From positions 434,001 through 498,000 of the forward strand of contig JAHBUE010000001.1 of assembly GCA_019638235.1 (NCBI GenBank): DNA of 64,000 bases, given 5' to 3'. Origin of the DNA: Cyclobacteriaceae bacterium (lineage in GTDB: Bacteria > Bacteroidota > Bacteroidia > Cytophagales > Cyclobacteriaceae). Position numbers and translations under genes: made by a program. The notes under the pieces were generated by a model. The model had not been told where the DNA came from. It did no database searches and saw nothing but the letters and a program-made list of their open reading frames with translations. Below are positions 47,287 through 55,775 of this stretch, one piece after another (the stretch's first letter is position 1; each line of letters begins with the position of its first letter).

Positions 47287-47499
47287 GCAGAAGCAATTTT
47301 TTCATAAATCATTAATCCAATACCATAAGGTCAAACAAGAACGAGATTAGTTGTGTTGGTATTGTTTTGAGATGGGCTAATCCCAAAACCGGAACAATTG
47401 CCCCCGATAAACAATCAAAAACCCCCGTTGAATGGTATTTAACGGATGTTTACCGGCTGGCATAAAAATTTATGAGCCTTGGCCTAAAATGCTTGAAAA

Positions 47500-47763
47500 A
47501 TGCTCTCAATACAGGAATTCCGTTTTTTGCCTTTCGAGAAAAAATGTGACCAGGTTACATACCGGGGCCAGTATCTTGCCTTTAGGAGGCTGGGCGACTG
47601 CAAGGTGTTCCTGTATTATTCCGACAGTTTTTTCATCGAAGTGTACTATTCTACCAAGTACCAGAAGGTGTTGATGATAAATGCTTTTGAAGGACAGCGT
47701 GGCCTGGAGCCTTATTTGGATAAAATTTCATTAGCCGATTTGTACTCGAGACCGCTCATGTAG
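47500..47763 (+). CDS. small conserved protein of unknown function
   Basis: An 87-residue soluble protein with a plausible compact fold (FRFLPFEKKCDQVTYRGQYL, LGDCKVFLYYSDSFFIEVYY, TKYQKVLMINAFEGQRGLEP). The pattern of a beta hairpin and helix with a charged end resembles short uncharacterised Cytophagales proteins. Its end overlaps the 3' end of mfd (convergent) by 52 bases, which is long but not impossible. The 270 bases between this gene and gldJ hold nothing else recognisable. Confidence 0.6.
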   Translation: MLSIQEFRFLPFEKKCDQVTYRGQYLAFRRLGDCKVFLYYSDSFFIEVYYSTKYQKVLMINAFEGQRGLEPYLDKISLADLYSRPLM

Positions 47764-50700
47764 CTCAACAATTCAATGCCCTGGTTTACGTGCTCAACAT
47801 GCTCCACAATTAACATGGGCTTTCCTGATTGTTCGCGAAGTTTGCAATTACGCGGATGCCCCTGCACATATTTTAAAACATTACTGAACATGGGCGAGTT
47901 AAAATATTCGTCTTTGTTCGATACAAAGTACCCCCGCATCTTCCCATTCTTCAACGAAAGTTTTTCAAACCCTACCTGTTCGCCCAACCAACGCAAACGA
48001 ACGGAATTAATAAGCTCCTGCACTGATTCAGGAAACTCACCAAACCGGTCGCGCAGTTCGGTTGTGAAACAGGCAAGCTGTTCTTCATTCTTAATATTAT
48101 CGAGCCGGGCATAAAGTTGAAGCCGCTCGCTGGTGTTGTTCACATACGTTTCAGGGATAAGAATTTCCAGGTCGGTTTCAATAATACAATCCTGAACAAT
48201 GAGTTTTGCCTTTTCGGCCAACTCGACCGAGAACAACTCTTTGAAGTCGGTTTCTTTTAATTCCTGGATGGCATCATCTAAAATTTTATGATACGTGTCG
48301 AAACCAAGGTCATTAATAAAGCCACTTTGTTCTGCGCCAAGCAAATTACCCGCTCCGCGAATGTCAAGGTCGCGCATGGCAACTTTAAAGCCATCGCCCA
48401 AATCAGAAAACTCTTCGAGTGAGGCTAATCGTTTTCGTGAGTCGGAAGTAAGCAAGGAAGCGGGCGGAGTAAGTAAATAGCAGAAAGCTTTTTTGTTCGA
48501 CCGGCCTACCCTTCCACGCATCTGGTGAAGGTCGGACAAACCAAACATGTGTGCCGAGTTAATAATAATGGTGTTGGCGTTAGGAATATCCAGCCCCGAT
48601 TCAATAATGTTGGTTGAAACCAGCACATCGTATTCGGCTTCAATAAATTTCAGCATCACCTTTTCCAGCTTGTCGCCTTCCATCTGGCCGTGTGCAATAC
48701 CGATGCGCGAATCAGGAACAAGCTTGAAAATAATGTTGGCTACTTCTTCAATATCGCTTACGCGATTGTGTACAAAAAATACCTGGCCGCCCCTGCGCAA
48801 CTCAAAACTCACCGCATCGCGGATAATGGTTTCGTTAAACGTGTGCAGTTCGGTTGTTACCGGCTGGCGGTTTGGAGGAGGCGTAGCAATGATACTCAAG
48901 TCGCGCGCGCCCATTAACGAAAAATGAAGTGTTCGCGGAATAGGTGTTGCGGTAAGTGTAAGCACATCTACATTATGCTTTAGTTCTTTTAACCTATCCT
49001 TGATTTTTACGCCAAACTTTTGTTCTTCATCAACAATCAAAAGACCAAGGTCTTTAAACACAACATCTTTACTTACAATCCGGTGCGTTCCGATAAGGAT
49101 ATCGACCTTGCCTTCGCTTACTTTTTTGGCAATGTCTTTTATTTCCTTTGTTGTTTTAAAACGCGAAACGTATTCGATAGAAACAGGAAAATTGCTTAGC
49201 CTCGCCTTGAATGTATGAAAGTGCTGCATAGCGAGGATGGTTGTGGGCACCAATACAGCAACCTGTTTTCCCTCTGTGGCAGCTTTAAAGGCAGCCCGGA
49301 TGGCCACCTCGGTTTTACCAAAGCCTACATCACCACACACGAGCCTGTCCATTGGGTGTGGTTGTTCCATGTCGTGCTTAACATCTTCCGTTGCCCTGGC
49401 CTGGTCGGGTGTATCGTCATATAAGAATGAAGACTCCAACTCAGCTTGCAAATAGCTGTCGGCAGCAAAAGCATAACCCGGTGCTGTTTTTCTTTTTGCG
49501 TAAAGCTCAATGAGTTCTTTGGCAATATCTTTTACACGCTTTCGGGCTTTTGATTTTTTGTTCTCCCACTCCTGCGTACCTAATTTGCTGATTACCGGAG
49601 GAGCGCCTTCCTTGCCGGAATACTTTGAAATTTTATGCAGTGCATGAATGCTTACATAAAGGAGATCATCATCGCGATAGACAAGGCGGATAGCTTCCTG
49701 CTCATGACCGTTTACTTCTTTCTTTTCAAGCCCTGCAAATTTTCCGATGCCGTAATCGATATGCGTTACAAAATCACCCGGCTGAAGAGCCTGAAGTTCG
49801 CGCAAGGTGAGCGCTTTTGATTTTGAAAATTTTTCGCGTGCCCGGTAGCGATGGAAGCGTTCAAAAATCTGGTGATCGGTGTAGCAAAGAATTTTCAGCG
49901 ATGAATCAACAAAACCCTGACGGAGTGAAAACTCAAGCCCGGTGAAATGCAGTTCGGGATGTATCTCTTCAAAAATTCCACGAAGACGGTCAAGCTGTTT
50001 GGGAACATCGGCAGTAATAAAATTGACGTGCCCTTGCGATTGGTTATCTAACAGGTTGTTGGCCAATAGCTCAAAATTTTTGTTGAAGGCTGGTTGTGCC
50101 GAAGACAACCAGGTAAAGACAACCGGATTTTCTAAAACAAAACGGTTTCCAAATTCAATTTGTGTAAAACCCGAAAGCAATTTTTTAAAGTCATCGCCTT
50201 TATCGAAAAGTTTTTCAGGATTAAGAATGACTTGTGTGTTGCTTGCCGCAACAACATGGTTAAACGATTGCTCAACCTTATCATACGTTTTTTGAACAAC
50301 ATCCAGCGTAAGCTGAACATCTTTAAACCAGATGCGCGTTTCGCGCGGAATAAATTCAAGAAAAGATTGTCGCTCTTCCTGCATCAGCCGGGTTTGCACA
50401 TCGGGAATAATATTAATGCTGTCTGTGGTTTCAACCGAAAGTTGTGAGCCTGGGTCGAACGAACGAATGCTGTCCACTTCATCGCCAAACAACTCAATTC
50501 GGTAAGGATATTCGTGCGCGAACGAAAACACATCAATGATACCGCCCCGCACGGCAAACTGTCCGGCCTCATACACAAAATCGGTTTTCTCAAAATCATA
50601 GCCGTGAAGAAATTCTTCCAGGAAGGTGATGTCTAACTTCTCGCCTTTTTTAACAGAAAACGTATTGGAGGCAAGCGACCGCTTGTTGATAACCTTTTCG

Positions 50701-51083
50701 GGTAAAGCCTCGGGGTAAGTAACAATCAGCAAAGGGTTGGTTTTTGCCGCAAGCGCATTAAGCACTTCTGTGCGCATCAGTATGTTGGCATTCTCCGTTT
50801 CGTCAAATTCGTATGGCCTTTTGTACGACATGGGGAACAGCAGTACATCCTGCGCGAGTAAACTCTGTAAATCATTTTGAAAATAGGCGGCTTCTTCCTT
50901 GTCCTGTAAAACAATTACGTAATGCTGGGGGTGCAGGGTAAACGTTGCCGCCACCAGTATGGCATCAAGGCTGCCGGCTAATCCTTTAAGCTGAATGTGT
51001 TGATGTTGCGTAGTAATCCCTGCGGCTACGGTCTTGACCAAACCATCCGCGCACCAGATGTTGAGAAAACCCTGTGCATTCAA
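47712..51083 (-). CDS. mfd: transcription-repair coupling factor Mfd
   Basis: A 1123-residue ATP-dependent translocase that removes stalled RNA polymerase and recruits UvrA. The N-terminal UvrB-like domains, CID/RNA polymerase-interacting domain (PGDFVTHIDYGIGKFAGLEK, QEAIRLVYRDDDLLYVSIH), helicase motif I (DRLVCGDVGFGKTEVAIRAA), DEEQ box (LLIVDEEQKFGVK), VI region (QMRGRVGRSNKKAFCYLL) and C-terminal TRCF domain are visible. Single gene; upstream region (51084-51221) holds no recognised promoter. Confidence 0.96.
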   Translation of the reverse strand: MNAQGFLNIWCADGLVKTVAAGITTQHQHIQLKGLAGSLDAILVAATFTLHPQHYVIVLQDKEEAAYFQNDLQSLLAQDVLLFPMSYKRPYEFDETENANILMRTEVLNALAAKTNPLLIVTYPEALPEKVINKRSLASNTFSVKKGEKLDITFLEEFLHGYDFEKTDFVYEAGQFAVRGGIIDVFSFAHEYPYRIELFGDEVDSIRSFDPGSQLSVETTDSINIIPDVQTRLMQEERQSFLEFIPRETRIWFKDVQLTLDVVQKTYDKVEQSFNHVVAASNTQVILNPEKLFDKGDDFKKLLSGFTQIEFGNRFVLENPVVFTWLSSAQPAFNKNFELLANNLLDNQSQGHVNFITADVPKQLDRLRGIFEEIHPELHFTGLEFSLRQGFVDSSLKILCYTDHQIFERFHRYRAREKFSKSKALTLRELQALQPGDFVTHIDYGIGKFAGLEKKEVNGHEQEAIRLVYRDDDLLYVSIHALHKISKYSGKEGAPPVISKLGTQEWENKKSKARKRVKDIAKELIELYAKRKTAPGYAFAADSYLQAELESSFLYDDTPDQARATEDVKHDMEQPHPMDRLVCGDVGFGKTEVAIRAAFKAATEGKQVAVLVPTTILAMQHFHTFKARLSNFPVSIEYVSRFKTTKEIKDIAKKVSEGKVDILIGTHRIVSKDVVFKDLGLLIVDEEQKFGVKIKDRLKELKHNVDVLTLTATPIPRTLHFSLMGARDLSIIATPPPNRQPVTTELHTFNETIIRDAVSFELRRGGQVFFVHNRVSDIEEVANIIFKLVPDSRIGIAHGQMEGDKLEKVMLKFIEAEYDVLVSTNIIESGLDIPNANTIIINSAHMFGLSDLHQMRGRVGRSNKKAFCYLLTPPASLLTSDSRKRLASLEEFSDLGDGFKVAMRDLDIRGAGNLLGAEQSGFINDLGFDTYHKILDDAIQELKETDFKELFSVELAEKAKLIVQDCIIETDLEILIPETYVNNTSERLQLYARLDNIKNEEQLACFTTELRDRFGEFPESVQELINSVRLRWLGEQVGFEKLSLKNGKMRGYFVSNKDEYFNSPMFSNVLKYVQGHPRNCKLREQSGKPMLIVEHVEHVNQGIELLSYMSGLEYKSANEILSK

Positions 51084-51221
51084 AATCAGCGCAAAGAAAG
51101 CAGAAAACAGGGTTTGGGCCTTTATACAATCAATTTTTTTAACGAACCGGCCGGATTCCGGGAACTTTTACCGAAATTGCATGTTTAAACATCTATTTGA
51201 AACTAAAATCTTGATTCGTAC

Positions 51222-51860
51222 ATGAAAAAGACAGCGTTATTATTAGGCGCGGGGCTGATTGTTTTGGCCTCTTGCAAAGTTGGAAACCCGGAGGGCGAAA
51301 AAGCTACAACCACCGACAGCGTGGAGGCCACCGCCCAGGCAGAGGGAACGGAATTGACCGTAAGCCCGGAAGCATCGAAAATTGATTGGACAGGTAGAAA
51401 AGTAACCGGTACACACTATGGTGATGTAACCATAAAATCGGGGAGCCTGTGGGTAAAAGACGGCAAGATTACCGGAGGAAATTTTGTGGCCGATTTAACG
51501 ACCATCAACACCCTTGATATGGAAGGGGAATACAAAGGCAAACTTGACGGGCATTTGAAAAGCGAAGATTTTTTTGATGTGGAAAACCACCCTGAAGCCA
51601 CGTTTGAAATCACCAATGTTTCAGACGCAGCCGAAGAAGGAAAGATAACCGTTTCGGGCAACCTGACGATGCGTGGTGTTACCAAGAACATTACGTTTGA
51701 TGCTACCGTGAGCGAGATAAGCGAAACTTCGGTAAGCGCTTCTGCAGATTTCAACATTGCGCGTGAAGACTGGGGTGTAAGCTATCCGGGTCAGGCCGAT
51801 GACCTGATAAGCAAGGAGTTTAACCTGAAGATTAACCTGGTAGCAGGAGCTTATTTATAA
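51222..51860 (+). CDS. YceI-family lipoprotein
   Basis: A 212-residue lipoprotein: lipobox MKKTALLLGAGLIVLASC. After a linker, the YceI lipocalin-like barrel begins near residue 50 (LTVSPEASKIDWTGRKVTGT, GSLWVKDGKITGGNFVADLT) and shows typical SEDFFDVENHPEATFEITNV and GNLTMRGVTKNITFDATVSE pieces. The family binds isoprenoids such as polyisoprenoid quinones in the periplasm. A rho-independent terminator follows directly. Confidence 0.88.
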   Translation: MKKTALLLGAGLIVLASCKVGNPEGEKATTTDSVEATAQAEGTELTVSPEASKIDWTGRKVTGTHYGDVTIKSGSLWVKDGKITGGNFVADLTTINTLDMEGEYKGKLDGHLKSEDFFDVENHPEATFEITNVSDAAEEGKITVSGNLTMRGVTKNITFDATVSEISETSVSASADFNIAREDWGVSYPGQADDLISKEFNLKINLVAGAYL

Positions 51861-51880
51861 ACATAACGTAGTTTACAGCG

Positions 51881-51921
51881 AAAGCCCGTAGGCAAATTAT
51901 GCCTGCGGGCTTTATTTTTTT
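51881..51921 (+). terminator. rho-independent terminator after YceI gene
   Basis: AAAGCCCGTAGGCA (51881-51894), loop of five, TGCCTGCGGGCTTT (51900-51913; one G-T pair), then ATTTTTTT. A 14-bp stem. Confidence 0.9.
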
Positions 51922-51951
51922 GAAACGATACGGATTGCGTACATTTAACTT

Positions 51952-52143
51952 ATGGGCAACGTGCGTTTGTTTTTCTTGTTGATGAGTTTGGCCAGCTTAC
52001 TGTTCTTAGTGGCCGGGTTGTTCAGGCCGTGGCTGTTGCTGTGGTGGGAAGACGTGCAAAACCGCAGAAAAGTAATTAAGGTATATGGAACCGCAGCGCT
52101 GGTAAGTTATGCGGTGTATTGGGGGCTTTGTTTTTGGGGATAG
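51952..52143 (+). CDS. small tryptophan-rich membrane protein
   Basis: A 63-residue protein with two membrane helices (RLFFLLMSLASLLFLVAGLF and VYGTAALVSYAVYWGLCFW) joined by a charged loop (WWEDVQNRRKVIK). The WWEDVQNRRKV loop looks conserved in homologues from related bacteria, but this could not be checked. Unknown function. It follows the YceI terminator, so has its own promoter, and the next gene converges on it. Confidence 0.65.
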   Translation: MGNVRLFFLLMSLASLLFLVAGLFRPWLLLWWEDVQNRRKVIKVYGTAALVSYAVYWGLCFWG

Positions 52144-52155
52144 TGTTGTTAAAAA

Positions 52156-53358
52156 TCACCCAACCCCATCTGCCACCACAACCTCCTTTCCTTTCAGCGA
52201 AGAAAAGGCCAACAGATAGCGTTCACCGCCATCGTTTAATTTCATTTTTTTCTTCAACGCTTCGGCCATGAGCGGGTAGTTGCGGGTAATAACGTTAGCC
52301 TTCCTGTCAGGGAAAAACTGTGTGGCTTCTTTCGGGTTGGGTTTTATGGTTGAGATGATTTTAAAAACCCGCCCGGGAAAATCCGGCTTGAGTTCATGGC
52401 TTGTATAAAGGTGTGTATTGGTGTGTAGTTTATCAACACAAAACGTTTCACAAATTATTTTAAACGCTCCGGCTTTCAGCAAGGATGCATTGGGTTCGTA
52501 TAAATAGGTGAGCGGTTCGGAAAACGTAGCTTCAGTATTTTTTTCATCTGCTCGTTTGAATGAAAATTGCTGCACAGAATTGCTTACAATATTTACGGCA
52601 TGAATAACCGGCTCATCGTTGAATGAAGCCTCGCACAAAAACAAAACTTCCTTACACTCACTATCAACCGACACAACGTAAACCGCCCGGACTCTGGGCA
52701 ATCCCAAAAGGCCCTGCTGGATGTCAATTAAAGGCGAGGCTTTAACCAACAGGTAGTTGGTTTTTTCAAACAGTTGTGCGGTAAGTTTTGTAACGTCAGG
52801 CTCGCACTCTGAAAATTTGAAAACCTTTTTGTTTGCCTTGTTCCGCCTTGATGGGTCGATATAAATGAAGTCGAATTTTTCGGCTGAACGTTGCAGGAAA
52901 ATTTCGGCAGTGGTATTGTAATGAAAAATATTTCCGGCACCTAACCGTTCGTGATTGTGTTTTGTAAGGGTAAGGAGTTCATGATGTGGCTCGATGTAAT
53001 GGACTTCCCGACAAACGGTACTAAAGAAAAACGAGTCTACCCCAAAACCCCCGGTGAGGTCGGCACAAGCCGAAAGATTTTTGATTAATGTTTTTTGAAT
53101 CAACTCTGCTTTGAATTGCGCAGTGGCCTGTGAAGAGCATTGCTCAAGGTTTATGGAAGGGGGATAGACAATGCCCGGGGTATTATACCAGCGGGGTAGC
53201 TTTTCTTTTGCTTTTCTTTTGCCTTTTATTTGTCCGGCAATTACGGCAGGGGGCACACCTGAAATATCCTTTTTGCCAAGCGCCAGCTTTTGCTCGTCAT
53301 CACCTTCATGGTCGAGGATGTATTGTTGAATGGCTTCGGATGATAATGTGGAAATCAT
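52156..53358 (-). CDS. class I methyltransferase with C-terminal THUMP-like domain (PG_1098 type)
   Basis: A 400-residue RNA-methyltransferase-like protein. The central Rossmann domain holds ADLTGGFGVDSFFFSTV (motif I), FDFIYIDPSRRNKANKKVF (motif IV, D-P-S-R-R) and NYLLVKASPLIDIQQGL. The C-terminal THUMP-like part contains PFP-type pieces (ELKPDFPGRVFKIISTIKPN) and TRNYPLMAEALKKKMKL, as in the PG_1098 family of Bacteroidota. ATG 53358 is chosen because it begins directly at the conserved N-terminal helix ISTLSSEAIQQYIL. Substrate unknown, perhaps tRNA or rRNA. Confidence 0.82.
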   Translation of the reverse strand: MISTLSSEAIQQYILDHEGDDEQKLALGKKDISGVPPAVIAGQIKGKRKAKEKLPRWYNTPGIVYPPSINLEQCSSQATAQFKAELIQKTLIKNLSACADLTGGFGVDSFFFSTVCREVHYIEPHHELLTLTKHNHERLGAGNIFHYNTTAEIFLQRSAEKFDFIYIDPSRRNKANKKVFKFSECEPDVTKLTAQLFEKTNYLLVKASPLIDIQQGLLGLPRVRAVYVVSVDSECKEVLFLCEASFNDEPVIHAVNIVSNSVQQFSFKRADEKNTEATFSEPLTYLYEPNASLLKAGAFKIICETFCVDKLHTNTHLYTSHELKPDFPGRVFKIISTIKPNPKEATQFFPDRKANVITRNYPLMAEALKKKMKLNDGGERYLLAFSSLKGKEVVVADGVG

Positions 53359-53455
53359 GATAATGCGAGAGCGAAAGTAGCAGAAAGGAACGGTATCAAC
53401 AGTAAAAATACAAGCAAACCAAACAACATGTTGCCGGGAAAAAGTAATTTGTTGC

Positions 53456-54679
53456 ATGTTTGATTTGATTGTTGTTGGCGGAGGTGCAGCCGGTTTTTTC
53501 GGAGCTATTCAGGCTACCGGACTAAAACCAGGTATGAAAACGCTCATCCTGGAAAAATCATCAAAACTGCTTGCCAAAGTAAAAGTATCGGGTGGCGGAC
53601 GCTGCAACGTAACGCATCACGAATTTCACCCTAAGACATTATCAAAACACTATCCACGCGGGGAGAAAATGTTGCGGTCGATTTTTAATCGTTACCAGGC
53701 AAAAGATGTTGTAGCATGGTTTGCACAACGCGGTGTATCTCTTAAAGCGGAAGCTGACGGAAGAATGTTTCCGGTAACGGACTCGTCACAAACTATAATT
53801 AATTGCTTTTTAAATGAAGTGGAGAAACTCAACATCAGCATTAAACAAAATACGACTGTTGTAAAACTTGAGCAAATTCCCGATGGTTTAAAGTTAACCA
53901 CACAAACAGGCGAGAAGCTTCTTTCAAGAAACATACTGATTGCTATTGGTGGTCATCCGCAACGCGATGCTTACCGGTGGCTTGAAGAAGCCGGACACAC
54001 TATTACTCCGCTTGTGCCTTCCTTGTTTACGTTCAACGATTCATCAAAAAGATTTGTATCGCTCATGGGCGTTTCGGTTGATGCGGCATTGGTAAAAATT
54101 GCGGGCACGAAATTTTCACAGCAAGGCCCGGTGCTGATTACCCATTGGGGATTGAGCGGCCCGGCCGTAATAAAACTTTCAGCATGGGCTGCTGCATGGC
54201 TTCACGAAAGGCAATATCAGTTTAGTGTATTAGTTAGTTGGGTTGGTGATGCACAGGAGGAAGAAGTTCGCGCAACGTTATTATCGCTAAAACAAAAACG
54301 CCCAAAGCTGAAGGTGTTTAACGAAGCGCAATACCAATTGCCTAACCGGCTTTGGATAAAACTATGTGAAGAAGCGGAGATTGATGAAAATAAAATATGG
54401 GGAGAAGTAAGCAACCGACAGGTAAACAAATTGGTGGAACAACTTATCCGTTGCCCGTTTCAGATGAAGGGTAAAACTACCTACAAGGAAGAGTTTGTTA
54501 CTTGTGGCGGTGTTGATATTGCGGAGGTAAACACCGAAACGATGGAGAGCAAAAAAATTCCGGGTGTGTTTTTTGCCGGTGAGGTGCTGAACGTTGACGG
54601 GGAAACCGGAGGGTTTAATTTTCAGGCCGCATGGACAACTGCGTGGGTGGCGGCACAGTGTATCTCCAGAAAATTATAA
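53456..54679 (+). CDS. NAD(P)/FAD-dependent oxidoreductase, BaiN/HI0933-like
   Basis: A 407-residue flavoprotein. The FAD motif is FDLIVVGGGAAGFFGAIQAT at residues 2-21, followed by LLAKVKVSGGGRCNVTHH, the family signature. Near the end VFFAGEVLNVDGETGGFNFQ is typical. HI0933-like proteins are poorly characterised; BaiN reduces bile acid intermediates. The gene starts 97 bases from the divergent methyltransferase gene; a terminator follows on the opposite strand for asd. Confidence 0.88.
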   Translation: MFDLIVVGGGAAGFFGAIQATGLKPGMKTLILEKSSKLLAKVKVSGGGRCNVTHHEFHPKTLSKHYPRGEKMLRSIFNRYQAKDVVAWFAQRGVSLKAEADGRMFPVTDSSQTIINCFLNEVEKLNISIKQNTTVVKLEQIPDGLKLTTQTGEKLLSRNILIAIGGHPQRDAYRWLEEAGHTITPLVPSLFTFNDSSKRFVSLMGVSVDAALVKIAGTKFSQQGPVLITHWGLSGPAVIKLSAWAAAWLHERQYQFSVLVSWVGDAQEEEVRATLLSLKQKRPKLKVFNEAQYQLPNRLWIKLCEEAEIDENKIWGEVSNRQVNKLVEQLIRCPFQMKGKTTYKEEFVTCGGVDIAEVNTETMESKKIPGVFFAGEVLNVDGETGGFNFQAAWTTAWVAAQCISRKL

Positions 54680-54704
54680 AAAAATCGCGGCTTTAAGCCG
54701 CGAT
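54677..54704 (-). terminator. rho-independent terminator of asd
   Basis: ATCGCGGC-TTTAA-GCCGCGAT (54684-54704) followed on the minus strand by a T run (54683-54677). It also coincides with the stop of the convergent BaiN-like gene. Confidence 0.8.
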
Positions 54705-54736
54705 GACAATTCAAAATTATGGTATAAAATTATAAC

Positions 54737-55729
54737 TCAAAACACCAAACTCCTCTCCAACATAAACTCTGCAATCTGTACGGCATTGGTGGCTGCGCCT
54801 TTTCTTAAATTATCGGCAACAATCCAGAGGTTTAATGTATTAGGCTGCGACTCATCCCTGCGTATGCGCCCGACAAATACCTCATCACGGCCTTGTGTAT
54901 TAATGGGCATGGGATATATGTTATTCTTCGGGTCGTCTTGCACGATTATGCCCGGAGTATTTGCCAAAATGGAACGCACTTCGCTGCATGTAAAGTCGTG
55001 ATGAAATTCGGCATTCACCGCTTCACTATGTCCGCCAATCGTGGGCACACGAACCGTAGTTGCCGTAACGCCTATGGTTTGGTCGCCTAAGATTTTGCGG
55101 GTTTCGTTCACAACTTTCAGTTCTTCTTTTGTGTAGCCGTTATCCTGGAACACGTCAATATGCGGCAACACATTCATATCAATAGTATGCGGATAAACCT
55201 TTGTGCCGCCCACACCGGCACGTTCGTTCAACATTTGCTGAACGGCATCTTTACCGGTTCCGGTTACCGACTGGTAGGTGGAAACAACAATACGTTTCAG
55301 TTTGTATTTAACGTGCAGGGGCGCCAACGCCATTACCAATTGAATGGTAGAGCAATTCGGGTTGGCGATAATGCGGTCGTCAATCATCAGTTCGTGCCCG
55401 TTAATTTCAGGTACGATTAGTTTTTTGTCCGGGTCCATTCGCCAGGCCGATGAATTATCAATTACGATTGTACCCATTTCGGCAAAACGGGGCGCCCACT
55501 CCAACGAAGTGCTTCCTCCGGCAGAGAATATGGCAATATCCGGGGCGAGCTTACACCCCTCTTCGATACTCTTTATTTCATAATCCTTTCCCTTAAAGGA
55601 AACGGTTTGTCCTACCGATTTGGCAGAAGCCACAAGGATTAATTCATCAAACGGGAAATTTCTTTCTTCGATTACTTTCAGGATTTCGCGGCCAACCAAC
55701 CCGGTGGCCCCCACAACGGCTAACTTCAT
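54737..55729 (-). CDS. asd: aspartate-semialdehyde dehydrogenase
   Basis: A 330-residue NADPH-dependent enzyme of the aspartate pathway to lysine, methionine, threonine and peptidoglycan diaminopimelate. The start is MKLAVVGATGLVGREILKVI; the catalytic Cys126 is in IANPNCSTIQLVMALAP, and the basic His in VPTIGGHSEAVNAEFHHDFT. The ATG at 55729 is chosen because the longer frame (to 55819) only adds unrelated residues and overlaps the next divergent gene. A minus-strand TATTTTTG at 55763-55756 could be its -7 element. Confidence 0.94.
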   Translation of the reverse strand: MKLAVVGATGLVGREILKVIEERNFPFDELILVASAKSVGQTVSFKGKDYEIKSIEEGCKLAPDIAIFSAGGSTSLEWAPRFAEMGTIVIDNSSAWRMDPDKKLIVPEINGHELMIDDRIIANPNCSTIQLVMALAPLHVKYKLKRIVVSTYQSVTGTGKDAVQQMLNERAGVGGTKVYPHTIDMNVLPHIDVFQDNGYTKEELKVVNETRKILGDQTIGVTATTVRVPTIGGHSEAVNAEFHHDFTCSEVRSILANTPGIIVQDDPKNNIYPMPINTQGRDEVFVGRIRRDESQPNTLNLWIVADNLRKGAATNAVQIAEFMLERSLVF

Positions 55730-55775
55730 TGCTTCAGGCATTCTGTTTAAGGGTGCAAAAATACTATTTTTGGTT

